Assembly: GCF_004118325.1 (NCBI RefSeq)
Contig: NZ_RDFA01000003.1
Span: 124,001 to 188,000, forward strand
DNA: 64,000 nt
Direction of reading: 5' to 3'
Source: Halorientalis pallida
GTDB lineage: Archaea; Halobacteriota; Halobacteria; Halobacteriales; Haloarculaceae
The notes under the pieces are model-generated. The model saw only the letters and a list, made by a program, of their open reading frames with translations. It made no database searches and had not been told where the DNA came from. The position numbers were made by a program, and so were the translations under genes. Shown piece by piece: positions 50,739-59,632 of this stretch (the stretch's first letter is position 1; every line of letters begins with the position of its first letter).

Positions 50739-53156
50739 TTAGCCGAAGGTGAACTCGACCCGGTTGGCCTCGACGCCCGGTGGGTAGACCGTGTCGGTGC
50801 CGTCGGTCTCGTCGTAGGTCTGATCCTCGTCGGTGTCCATGCGGGGGACCAGAACGATGGTCTCCTCGTCGTCTATCTCCCTGTCGAGCTGGATGGTGAC
50901 GTCCTCGGAGGTCCCGGCGGGGAGGTACTCGCTCACGCCGATCACTTTCCCGTCGGCACTGCCCTGCCGAACCACGACGAACCCGCCCTGGGAGAGCGAG
51001 GCGGACTCGACGTTCACCTCGGCCTTGCCGCCGAACTGGGCCTCCATGTTCATCGACGCGACGGGCGAGGACAGCAACACGAAGACGACGTAGGCCACGG
51101 TCAGCAGGATGGCGGCGTGTTTGACCCCGTCCCGAATCGAGCCCTCACCGAGTTGCCCGCCGACGAGACCGGAGAAGAACGCCTGGACCATCCCGACGTG
51201 GAAGAACACGAGGGTGTATGCGGCCTTGTTGACGCTGCCGAAACGGGTGAACTGGCTCGGGTCGATCCCCAGTCGGTTGTTCGAGGAGGGCGTGGGCACG
51301 TTGTTCGGCAGACTCGGGACCAGGACTTCCTCGACGGCGACGATGATGACCAGGAAGACGAGGAACGCGACGTAGATGACGACGAGGTAGGTGAGCATCT
51401 GCCGGCGGCGCTGGCGTTTCATCCGCAGGTCCGCGCGTGCCTGCGTGGCGGCGATCCGCAGCACGGCCCCGATGTTCCCGCTGGCCCGCATCGCGTTGGT
51501 CAACAGCGTCACGGCGCGAGTGACGGGGATAGTCCGGACGCGCGTCCCGAACCGCACGAGCGCGTCCTCGACGTTGGCCCCGAGGCTGATGTCGGCCCAG
51601 ATGCGTTCGATCTCGTCGGTCAGTGCGCCGAGATCGCTCCCCCGGACGCGGTTGAAACTCTCGACGACGGACATGCCGGCTTCGTTGAGGCTGGCCAGTC
51701 GTTCGAGCATCTCAGGTGAGGCGGCCTCGACCCGTCCGAGCCGGCGCTGCTGGACGAACCGGACGACGGCGTAGGTCCCGAGGACGAACAGGAGGCCCTG
51801 AATGACGAGGTCGTCGAGGACGCGGACGTTGACGCCGACGCCGGTGAGCGCGGCCGGGAGGCGCAGGGCAGTGACGACGAGCGCGAGCGGGATCGTCACG
51901 TACAGCAGTGCCGTCGGGTTCCGCAGGACGGTCTCGACGGGGGCGTTGAGAACGCGCTTGTACCGCTGCAGCCGGTCGTAGACGGTCAGGCGATCGAAGT
52001 TGTGGGTCAGTGCGTTCGTGTGGCCGCCGTCGGCCGCGGGCACGTCACCCTCGAAGGAGGCACCGCCACGCATGAGCGAGGACTCGTCGGGGATGGACGT
52101 GCCGTCGCTCCCGATCCCGAGCAGTTCCAGACGCTGGTTCAGAAACACCATGAACCCGACGTTGGCGAGCGGGATCGCCAGGTAGCCCAGCAACTGGAGG
52201 ATGCCGAGCGTGTCGGTCGTCGTGAGGCCGAACACCAGCAAGACGGTGATCAAAAAGAGGGTCCCCGCGACGAGGAGGGTGACGTACGCCTCGGCGATGG
52301 TCGCCAGCAGTTCGAGGAGTTCCTCCTGTCGTTCCTCGGCTTCCTCCTGGTAGCGCTCGTACTGATCGTGGAGGAACTGCGGGAGACTCTGTCCGCTCTG
52401 CAGGACCGAGGAGAGGTTCTCACTGAACGTCTTGTACTCCTCGCTGGGCGTCCGTTTGGACATCCGACGGATGGCGTTGATCATGTCGGTGCCGAACAGG
52501 TCCATCTGCCGGACGGCGACGGACATCTCGCGGGCACTCTCCCCGTAGATCCGCTTGTTGTCCGCCAGGGTTCGCATGATGACCGGGAACGGCATCCCGC
52601 CGCGAGAGAGCGCGTACAGGAAGGCGACGGTCCGGGCCAGGCTCTCGTTGATCCGCCGCCGCCGTGCCTCGGCACGACTTGCCAGGAGCTGCCACCGCAT
52701 CGTGAACGCCAGTGCACCCGACACGAGCGCCGAGACGACGCCGCCGACGACGGCGACAGCGAGGAACACGTCCGGGGCGAGTTCGAGCGACCACGTCGAA
52801 GGGCGTCCCAGCACCGCCGTCATCGTGTTGGGCAGCCCCGCGAGCAGACCGCCGATCAGCGGGACCGCGAGGACGAACCCGACGACGACGTACCCGCCGA
52901 CGATGCCGCCCAGAACCGCGAGGACGACCGCGTAGAAGTACGTCTTGGCCGCGTAGGCGCGATACGTCTCGGGGACGTATGCGGACTGCAACAGTTCCTT
53001 CCGCTCGATCCGGTCGTCGTCGACGAACCGCCCGAACACACCCCGGGAGATCCGGGTCAGTCGCTTGTTGACGGACCCGCTCGATCCGGCCGAAATCAGG
53101 AGGGCACCGAGACCGAGCGCGAGCAGCGCCGGGACGAACGAGAGCGGCGAGACCAT
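50739..53156 (-). CDS. PilC/TadC-type pilus platform protein with C-terminal surface-type domain
   Basis: An 805-residue type II/IV secretion F-type (FlaJ/PilC-like) membrane platform made of two TadC-like halves (FKTFSENLSSVLQSG and VEDALVRFGTRVRTIPVTRA are the cytoplasmic parts), 8-9 membrane helices in all. After the last helix, residues from about 696 form a soluble beta domain (VESASLSQGGFVVVRQG, GVSEYLPAGTSEDVTIQLD) matching the haloarchaeal surface domain DUF7282. It follows pilB with 1 nt between them. Confidence 0.82.
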   Translation of the reverse strand: MVSPLSFVPALLALGLGALLISAGSSGSVNKRLTRISRGVFGRFVDDDRIERKELLQSAYVPETYRAYAAKTYFYAVVLAVLGGIVGGYVVVGFVLAVPLIGGLLAGLPNTMTAVLGRPSTWSLELAPDVFLAVAVVGGVVSALVSGALAFTMRWQLLASRAEARRRRINESLARTVAFLYALSRGGMPFPVIMRTLADNKRIYGESAREMSVAVRQMDLFGTDMINAIRRMSKRTPSEEYKTFSENLSSVLQSGQSLPQFLHDQYERYQEEAEERQEELLELLATIAEAYVTLLVAGTLFLITVLLVFGLTTTDTLGILQLLGYLAIPLANVGFMVFLNQRLELLGIGSDGTSIPDESSLMRGGASFEGDVPAADGGHTNALTHNFDRLTVYDRLQRYKRVLNAPVETVLRNPTALLYVTIPLALVVTALRLPAALTGVGVNVRVLDDLVIQGLLFVLGTYAVVRFVQQRRLGRVEAASPEMLERLASLNEAGMSVVESFNRVRGSDLGALTDEIERIWADISLGANVEDALVRFGTRVRTIPVTRAVTLLTNAMRASGNIGAVLRIAATQARADLRMKRQRRRQMLTYLVVIYVAFLVFLVIIVAVEEVLVPSLPNNVPTPSSNNRLGIDPSQFTRFGSVNKAAYTLVFFHVGMVQAFFSGLVGGQLGEGSIRDGVKHAAILLTVAYVVFVLLSSPVASMNMEAQFGGKAEVNVESASLSQGGFVVVRQGSADGKVIGVSEYLPAGTSEDVTIQLDREIDDEETIVLVPRMDTDEDQTYDETDGTDTVYPPGVEANRVEFTFG

Positions 53157-53157
53157 G

Positions 53158-54789
53158 TCAGGACTCCACTTCGATGCCGGCGTCCTCGATCCGGTCGAGG
53201 ACTTCGTCGCTGTCGGCGTAGTACTTGTTCACCATCGCCGTGAACCGCCGGTAGTCGTCGACGCCCTCGTCACGGAGGTACTTGAGGAATCGCTTGCGGT
53301 TCCTGATCTCGCGGAGCAACTCGGACTGGGTCCAGCCCCGTTCCTCGCGGATGTCGTCGAGCAGGTCGCTCCCGCTGTCGGAGAACTGGTCCTCGGTCGC
53401 TCGCCAGGAGTAGGTGTTCGAGTAGTCCAGTTCGCCCGTCCGCTGGTCGATCCCCTCGATCTCGGCGAGGGTCCGCATCCGGCGAACGCGCTCGCCCTGA
53501 CTGCGCGTGAGGACCTGCACGCAGAGGACGTCAAGCGACTGGACCATCGGTCGAGGGACGTTGATGGGTTCGTTCTCCAGCCGGTTGATGACGGTCTGGA
53601 CGGAGTCTGCGTGCATCGTCGAGAACGTCGTGTGCCCAGTGTTCATCGCCTGGAAGAGCGTGATGGCCTCCTCACCCCGGACCTCGCCGACGATGATGTA
53701 CTCGGGCCGGTGCCGGAGCGCCGAGCGCAACAGATCGTACATCGTGATGTCGTCGTCGTCCAGCCGTTCGCGGGTCACCGACGAGAGCCAGTTGTCGTGG
53801 TACAGCGACAGTTCGCGGGTGTCCTCGATGGTCAGCACCTTCGACCGTGGCGGGACGAACATGGAGACGGCGTTCATCGACGTGGTCTTGCCCGCCGCCG
53901 TCCCGCCCGCGAAGAGGAGCGACCGGTTGTTCTCGATGCACAACCAGAGGAACGCGAGCATGTCGAGGTTCGCGGTGCCGTACTCCAGCAGGTCGATCGG
54001 CGTGAACGGTTCGTCGGCGTACTTCCGGATGGTGAACGCGGAGCCACGGGGCGTGACTTCCTCACCGAGCGCCAGCTCGATCCGGGAGCCGTCCGGCAGC
54101 GTCGCCGAGACCACGGGATCGGAGACGCTGACGTGCCGGCCCGATCGCTGGGCGAGCTGGATGACGAAGTTCGACAGTTCCTGGCTCTCGAAGGTGACGT
54201 TGGTCTCGACGTCGGTGTAGTCGTCGTGGTAGACGAAGATCGGCAGATTCGGCCCGTCACAGGAGATGTCCTCGACGTGCGGGTCGTGCATGATCGGGTC
54301 GATCTGCCCGTACCCGTGGAACCGTCGATGCAGGTAGTAGAACAGCCGGTAGTACGATTCGAGCCCGATGTCGACGCCGTACTCTTCGAGGCGTTCCTGG
54401 AGTTCCTCGCGCAGTGCCGCCTCGGGGTCGTCGGCGACGTCCTCGCGGTACAACAGCGGTTCGCGGATGTCCTCGGCCAACCGGTCGAGCAGGTCGGCCT
54501 CCAGTTCGTCGAGTTCGGGTTCGACGACGTGATAGCGGTGTTTGTCGTCCTCGTGGTCGTAGTTGATCGAGACGAACGAGAAGGGGACGTTCAGCCAGTA
54601 GCGGTCGGTCTCTTCGTAGCCTGGCAGGCCGGAGAAGGCGATGAGCCGCTCGTGTTTGTCCGGGTCGTAGTTCTGGACCGGGATCGTCGTCCCCCGGAGC
54701 AGGTCGGCGGTGTAAGAGAGCCAGCGGCGTACCTCTTCGACTCTCGACTCACCGACGTCGTCACCGGCGCTGGCGTCCTTCCCTGCCAT
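53158..54789 (-). CDS. PilB/FlaI-type pilus assembly ATPase
   Basis: A 543-residue type II/IV secretion ATPase. The Walker A GGTAAGKTTS has K301, Walker B and the Asp/His boxes follow (PEYIIVGEVRGEEAITLF, MNTGHTTFSTMHAD). The N-terminal 260 residues are the variable domain. It powers pilin extension or assembly. With the downstream platform gene it makes a typical haloarchaeal pilB-pilC operon; no pilin or prepilin peptidase is seen in the window. Confidence 0.88.
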   Translation of the reverse strand: MAGKDASAGDDVGESRVEEVRRWLSYTADLLRGTTIPVQNYDPDKHERLIAFSGLPGYEETDRYWLNVPFSFVSINYDHEDDKHRYHVVEPELDELEADLLDRLAEDIREPLLYREDVADDPEAALREELQERLEEYGVDIGLESYYRLFYYLHRRFHGYGQIDPIMHDPHVEDISCDGPNLPIFVYHDDYTDVETNVTFESQELSNFVIQLAQRSGRHVSVSDPVVSATLPDGSRIELALGEEVTPRGSAFTIRKYADEPFTPIDLLEYGTANLDMLAFLWLCIENNRSLLFAGGTAAGKTTSMNAVSMFVPPRSKVLTIEDTRELSLYHDNWLSSVTRERLDDDDITMYDLLRSALRHRPEYIIVGEVRGEEAITLFQAMNTGHTTFSTMHADSVQTVINRLENEPINVPRPMVQSLDVLCVQVLTRSQGERVRRMRTLAEIEGIDQRTGELDYSNTYSWRATEDQFSDSGSDLLDDIREERGWTQSELLREIRNRKRFLKYLRDEGVDDYRRFTAMVNKYYADSDEVLDRIEDAGIEVES

Positions 54790-54909
54790 AGCTGGACTTC
54801 GCCATCTGGCGAATGCTTACTGGCGCTTACGGAGCCACTTACTTAAATTCGCATCTCGTTTCCGCCCGTTTGATCGCGGAAGCTGACAGGTTCCGGGCGG
54901 AAACAGCAC

Positions 54910-55524
54910 TCACTCCTCGGTCGTCCCGTCGGCATCGGGACTGTCGGACTCCGCGTCGGAATCGGCCGTGTCGACCTCGGGGTCGTCGACACGTTCGACC
55001 CGGAGCAGGGTGTACGCGAAGGCGAACTGGAAGACGACGCCGACGGGCAACAGGATGCCGGGGAACGCGTCGGCCGCGAGGCCGGCGATTGGGAGCGCAC
55101 CGAACTGCAGGAAGCCGCTGGCGACGGTGTGGAGGACGGCGGCGACCAGCAGGAGGCCGCCCATGATCCGAACGGGGTCCCGGCGGGACGCTCGGAATCG
55201 GTCCTCGAAGACGTACATGGCGAGGCTCAACAGGACGGCGAGACCGACGACGGCGGCACCGACGGTCCAGACGGCGAAGGGGAGCGGGCCGGGCGCACCG
55301 CTGTAGTAGCCGATGGCCTCCCAGGGGGGCATGATGAGCGGATTCGGCCCGGGCACGTCGATACCGAGCAGGACGCGGATCAACAGGAACGGGAAGTGAA
55401 ACTCGATCAGCGATCCCCCCTGGATCTCGCCGATGGCGACGGAGATCGACCACGGGATGAGCGCACTCAGCCAGGCCGACAGGACGGCGAGTTCCTCGGC
55501 GTACTCCGACTTCACCCAGACCAT
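54910..55524 (-). CDS. haloarchaeal membrane protein
   Basis: A 204-residue protein starting at the ATG at 55524 (MVWVKSEYAEELAVLSAWLS). It has about 5 hydrophobic segments, a central loop with PGPNPLIMPPWEAIGYYSG, and an acidic tail. It lies 120 bp upstream of pilB on the same strand, with an AT-rich box (ATTTAAGTAAG, near 54840) between them, so it may be separately transcribed. Function unknown. Confidence 0.65.
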   Translation of the reverse strand: MVWVKSEYAEELAVLSAWLSALIPWSISVAIGEIQGGSLIEFHFPFLLIRVLLGIDVPGPNPLIMPPWEAIGYYSGAPGPLPFAVWTVGAAVVGLAVLLSLAMYVFEDRFRASRRDPVRIMGGLLLVAAVLHTVASGFLQFGALPIAGLAADAFPGILLPVGVVFQFAFAYTLLRVERVDDPEVDTADSDAESDSPDADGTTEE

Positions 55525-55639
55525 ACCAGCCCTCCCGAACGCATCCGTCAAAAATCCCCACGCCGCGGGGGAGCCCGTCGGGGTCGCTCGTAACAGGCGT
55601 TACGTTCATTGGCTCGGACGACGTAGGCAGGAACACTGA

Positions 55640-56080
55640 ATGAGGCGCGATTACTTCACGCTCGAGTTGCGCGACGGCGGGGACGATCCGGTCGAGCAGC
55701 CGACGGTACACGTCGAGTACGACGGCCCGTCGGACGAACTCGAGACGCGCCTGACACCCGGGACGGACCTCGATCTGTCCTTCCGCTTCCAGACGCCGGT
55801 CGACGATCCCGACGCCGACGGCGTGCTCGCCATCACGGAACGACTGACCGGCGACTTCGTGCTCGAAGTCAACGCCGACGCAACGGACATCCTCGAACTC
55901 GTCGACGCCGCGAAAGCGTACGGGCAGGAAGAGAGCGACGCGCCCGGCTGTTACAGCCTCGAGATCGACGTGGCCGGGGGCGACCGCTACGCGACCGACA
56001 AGCGGACGCTCCTGGTCTACGACGACGAGGGCAGTCTCCTCCGGAAACACTCGCTGATCCCCTCCGGCGTCGAACTCTGA
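55640..56080 (+). CDS. DUF5793-like haloarchaeal protein
   Basis: A 146-residue soluble acidic protein beginning MRRDYFTLELRDGGDDP and ending LLRKHSLIPSGVEL, both typical of the haloarchaeal DUF5793 family. The middle part VDDPDADGVLAITERLTGDF and FVLEVNADATDILELVDAAK are conserved. No signal, no membrane segment. The function is unknown. It is upstream of glmM on the same strand with 61 bp between. Confidence 0.78.
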   Translation: MRRDYFTLELRDGGDDPVEQPTVHVEYDGPSDELETRLTPGTDLDLSFRFQTPVDDPDADGVLAITERLTGDFVLEVNADATDILELVDAAKAYGQEESDAPGCYSLEIDVAGGDRYATDKRTLLVYDDEGSLLRKHSLIPSGVEL

Positions 56081-56141
56081 GCGGTCCGGGGACGCGAGCG
56101 GACCGCCTGCCTCTAAGTGCGTGTCCCCGCTCTCGATAGCT

Positions 56142-57488
56142 ATGGAACTGTTCGGAACGGCTGGGATACGCGGCTCGGTCCAGCAGCGGGTGACCCCCGA
56201 GTTGGCACTGTCCGTCGGCCGTGCGGCGGCGGCGGACGGCGACGAGTTCGTCCTGGGCCGCGACGGGCGCGAGACGAGTCAGGCGCTCGCCGCGGCCGTC
56301 GCGGCCGGCCTGGAGAGCGGCGGCGCGACCGTGCGGCTGATCGGCGAAGTACCCACGCCGACGCTCGCTTACGCCTCGCGAGGGCGGCGCGGCGTGATGG
56401 TCACCGCCAGTCACAACCCGCCGACCGACAACGGGCTGAAGCTGTTCGTCGACGGGCAGGAGTACGGCGACGACGCCGAGGGACGGATCGAAGAGCGCGT
56501 CACCGAGGGGTCCGATCCGGTGGCCTGGGACGCCTGGGGCGGGGCCACGGACCTCGACGTCCTCGAGCGATACCGCCAGGCCGTCGCGGGCTACGCCGAG
56601 GCATTCGGCACGGCCCCGGACGGACTGACGGTCGCAGTCGACTGTGGCAACGGGATGGGCAGCGTCGCGACACCGGAGGTCCTCCGGGCACTCGGCGCGA
56701 ACGTGCGAGCACTGAACGCGACCGTCGACGGTCACTTTCCCGGGCGGGAGAGCAAGCCGACGCCGGAGAGCCTGGCGGACCTCCGACGGTTCGTGGCGGA
56801 CGGTGGCGCCGATCTCGGCATCGGTCACGACGGCGACGCCGATCGGATCGTCGTGGTCGACGAGACGGGGGAGGTCGTCCACGAGGACACCGTGCTGGCA
56901 GTTTTGGCCGAACGGTACGTCCGTGCGAGCGACGCCGGTGACCCGGTGGTGGTGACGACGCCGAACGCGTCGGCGCGGATCGACGAACGGGTCGAGACCG
57001 CGGGCGGCCGCGTCGAGCGGACGGCGCTGGGTGTCCTCCACGAAGGACTGGCCGCGGCCCGCGCCGCCGGCGGCCCGGAGACCGAGGTCGTCTTCGCCGC
57101 CGAACCGTGGAAACACGTGCACACCGGCTTCGGGGACTGGATCGACGGCGTGGTCAGCGCGGCCGTCGTCACGCGACTCGTCGCGGCGTCGGGGCTCGAC
57201 CACCTGACGGACCCGGTGACCGAGCGGCCCTACCGGAAGGCGAACGTCGACTGCCCGGACGCGGCCAAGTCGGCGGCCATGGCGTCCCTGGAGACGAGCC
57301 TCCCGGACCGATTCCCGGAGGCCAGCGTCGAGACAGAGTACGGCGTTCGGCTCTCCTTCCCCGACGCGTCCTGGATACTGGTCCGACCCAGCGGGACGGA
57401 ACCGTACATCCGGGTCTACGCGGAGAGCGACGAGGTCGACCCACTGATCGAACAGGCGGTCGCGACCGTCGAACGCGCCGTCGACTAG
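56142..57488 (+). CDS. glmM: phosphoglucosamine mutase
   Basis: A 448-residue alpha-D-phosphohexomutase starting at ATG 56142 (MELFGTAGIRGSVQQ). The active-site Ser is S90 in VTASHNPPTDNG, the metal loop is GHDGDADR, the sugar loop is EPWKHV, and the phosphate site is RPSGTEPYIRVYAE. It interconverts glucosamine-6-P and -1-P for UDP-GlcNAc and S-layer glycan supply; phosphoglucomutase or phosphomannomutase activity is an alternative. The TAG stop shares CTAG with the convergent gene. Confidence 0.85.
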   Translation: MELFGTAGIRGSVQQRVTPELALSVGRAAAADGDEFVLGRDGRETSQALAAAVAAGLESGGATVRLIGEVPTPTLAYASRGRRGVMVTASHNPPTDNGLKLFVDGQEYGDDAEGRIEERVTEGSDPVAWDAWGGATDLDVLERYRQAVAGYAEAFGTAPDGLTVAVDCGNGMGSVATPEVLRALGANVRALNATVDGHFPGRESKPTPESLADLRRFVADGGADLGIGHDGDADRIVVVDETGEVVHEDTVLAVLAERYVRASDAGDPVVVTTPNASARIDERVETAGGRVERTALGVLHEGLAAARAAGGPETEVVFAAEPWKHVHTGFGDWIDGVVSAAVVTRLVAASGLDHLTDPVTERPYRKANVDCPDAAKSAAMASLETSLPDRFPEASVETEYGVRLSFPDASWILVRPSGTEPYIRVYAESDEVDPLIEQAVATVERAVD

Positions 57489-58282
57489 CGGCTGGCGTGG
57501 TTCTCGAAGGTGGACTGTAACTGATCGGGGTCGGGCCCCGAGGAGAGGTCGAGTCGGTACACGTCGGTGAACCACCCGCGCGGCCGGACGACCAGCGAAT
57601 CGTCGGCGACGGCGTACGATTCCACCTCCTCCCAGCCGGTGAATTCGCCGTCGACGGCCAGTCCGGCGTCGGTGACGACGACGGTCCGGTCGTCCGATCG
57701 GAGGACGGCCAGCGCGAGCGGCACGACCACGAGCGTCCCGAGGACGATCGCGATCGACGCCTGCCCCAGCAGGACCAGCACGCCGAGCAGGCCGGCGATC
57801 GCGCCCAGTCCGACGGCCAGCGCGCCGTAGGTGGTCAGACGTTCCCGCCTGTCGGGACGGGTCTGGAAGCTGTGCAGGACCGTGGCGGCTTCGATCCGGG
57901 CGACCGTCACCGAGCGCGTGCCCAGTTCGACCAGCGCCACGGCCGGTGCGACGGCCAGCACGCCGAGGGTCGCGGGTCTGACGAGCAGGGTCAGCGGACT
58001 GATGCCGGGATTGTGCGCGAGCAGTGCGATGATCCACACGAGGTACCCGAGCGGCAGAACCACGGGTGGGACGGCGAGAGCCAGCGACGTGGCGAACCGC
58101 TCCACGTCGAGTCCGCCGCCCATCCAGTACCCGAGTCCGCCGCCGCCCACCGCGGCGACCGCCAGGCTGATCCAGGGATCGACGACGCCCGACGCTCCCG
58201 CCAGCGCGGCTGCCAACGGCCCGACCACCAGCGCGACGTAGGTCCCCACCAGCGACCGATAGAGCGAGCGCGTGTACCGCAT
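57485..58282 (-). CDS. haloarchaeal membrane protein with C-terminal PH-like domain
   Basis: A 265-residue protein with about 6 hydrophobic helices in the first 200 residues (first segment VGTYVALVVGPLAAALAGAS) and, after residue 205, a soluble beta segment TVVVTDAGLAVDGEFTGWEE and ESYAVADDSLVVRPRGWFT that resembles small PH-like domains of bacterial membrane proteins. Function unknown. Convergent with glmM. Confidence 0.65.
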   Translation of the reverse strand: MRYTRSLYRSLVGTYVALVVGPLAAALAGASGVVDPWISLAVAAVGGGGLGYWMGGGLDVERFATSLALAVPPVVLPLGYLVWIIALLAHNPGISPLTLLVRPATLGVLAVAPAVALVELGTRSVTVARIEAATVLHSFQTRPDRRERLTTYGALAVGLGAIAGLLGVLVLLGQASIAIVLGTLVVVPLALAVLRSDDRTVVVTDAGLAVDGEFTGWEEVESYAVADDSLVVRPRGWFTDVYRLDLSSGPDPDQLQSTFENHASR

Positions 58283-58379
58283 GCTCGTCCATTGTCAATA
58301 GGACCTCATAAATCGCCCGTCAGTTCTCACCCTGGAGCCGGGGGAGAGTATTTGTCCGGTCGCCCCGTCGGCCCCTGGC

Positions 58380-58769
58380 ATGGAGGATCTGGTCGAGCGT
58401 GCGCAGTCGGCACGGACGGACGCCCACGTCCCGTACTCCGAGTACCGGGTCGGCGCCGCACTCCGGGCCGCGGACGGCACCGTGTTCACCGGCTGTAACA
58501 TCGAGAACGCCAACTACAGCAACAGTCTCCACGCCGAGGAACTGGCCGTCGGGAAAGCGGTCGAGGCCGGCCACCGCGAGTTCGACCGCCTCGCGGTCTC
58601 GTCGAGCGAACGCGACGGCGTGACGCCCTGCGGGATGTGCCGACAGACCCTCGTGGAGTTCTGCGACGACGACCTCGTCGTGGTCTGTGACGAGGGCGAC
58701 GGAACGAGCGAGTACCGACTGGGCGACCTGTTGCCCGACGCCATCAGCGCGGAGACGCTGGGGAAGTAG
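58380..58769 (+). CDS. cdd: cytidine deaminase
   Basis: A 129-residue deaminase of the short (tetrameric-type) class. Zinc and catalytic residues: SLHAEELAVG (His51, Glu53) and TPCGMCRQ (C84, C87). Short cytidine deaminases usually have Cys at the first position (CAE), so His51 is noteworthy. It turns cytidine into uridine, the substrate of the uridine phosphorylase encoded 2 bp downstream. Confidence 0.92.
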   Translation: MEDLVERAQSARTDAHVPYSEYRVGAALRAADGTVFTGCNIENANYSNSLHAEELAVGKAVEAGHREFDRLAVSSSERDGVTPCGMCRQTLVEFCDDDLVVVCDEGDGTSEYRLGDLLPDAISAETLGK

Positions 58770-58771
58770 GT

Positions 58772-59587
58772 ATGGACAGCGAAGACCCCAACGACGACGA
58801 GCAGTACCACCTCGAAGTCGGTCCCGAGGACGTGGCCGACACCGTGCTCCTACCGGGCAATCCAGAGCGCGTCCCGAAGGTGACCGACACGTGGGATCAC
58901 AGTGAGGAGGTAGCCGAACACCGCGAGTACCGGACGGCAACCGGTGCCTACGAAGGCACTCCGATCTCGGTCACGTCGACGGGCATCGGGAGTCCTTCGG
59001 CGGCCATCGCGGTCGAGGAACTCGCCCGGGTCGACGCCGAGACGCTGATCAGGGTCGGCTCCTGCGGTGCGATCCACGAGGAGGCGGCAGTCGGCGACCT
59101 GGTGATCACCCGTGGCGCGGTCCGGCAGGAGGGGACCAGCGACGAGTACGTCCGCGAGGACTACCCTGCCGTGGCGGATCACGCCGTGGTGGCCGCCCTC
59201 GTCGCCGCCGCCGAGCGGCTGGACTACGACTACCACGTCGGTCTGACCTGCTCGACGGATTCGTTCTACGCGGGACAGGGCCGGCCCGGCTTCGAGGGGT
59301 TCGAGGCTCGCGGGAGCGACGGGCTCGTCGAGGAGTTGCGCGCGGCGAACGTGCTGAACTTCGAGATGGAGGCCAGCGCCATCCTGACGCTGGCGAGCGT
59401 CTACGGCCTGCGGGCGGGCGCGGTCTGTTCGGTCTACGCCAACCGCGTCACCGGCGAGTTCCGGACCGAGGGCGAGCGGCGGGCCGCCGAGACCGCGAGC
59501 CTCGCGACACACCTGCTGGCGAAGATGGACGAGCGGGTGGCCGAATCGGGCGCGAGCGAGTGGCACGCGGGGCTAGGGATCGAATGA
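58772..59587 (+). CDS. udp: uridine phosphorylase-type nucleoside phosphorylase
   Basis: A 271-residue PNP/UDP-family phosphorylase, lying 2 bp after cdd. Motifs: VLLPGNPERVPKVTD (phosphate Arg loop), STGIGSPSAAIAVEEL, VGSCGAI, and VLNFEMEASAILTLA with the Glu-Met-Glu nucleoside site. It splits uridine (or another nucleoside) by phosphate, giving ribose-1-phosphate that can enter carbon metabolism. Operon with cdd gives a cytidine-to-uracil route. Confidence 0.88.
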   Translation: MDSEDPNDDEQYHLEVGPEDVADTVLLPGNPERVPKVTDTWDHSEEVAEHREYRTATGAYEGTPISVTSTGIGSPSAAIAVEELARVDAETLIRVGSCGAIHEEAAVGDLVITRGAVRQEGTSDEYVREDYPAVADHAVVAALVAAAERLDYDYHVGLTCSTDSFYAGQGRPGFEGFEARGSDGLVEELRAANVLNFEMEASAILTLASVYGLRAGAVCSVYANRVTGEFRTEGERRAAETASLATHLLAKMDERVAESGASEWHAGLGIE

Positions 59588-59632
59588 AAAGGGAGAGGGA
59601 ACGTGGGGGTCAGCGGACGAGCTCGACGACGT

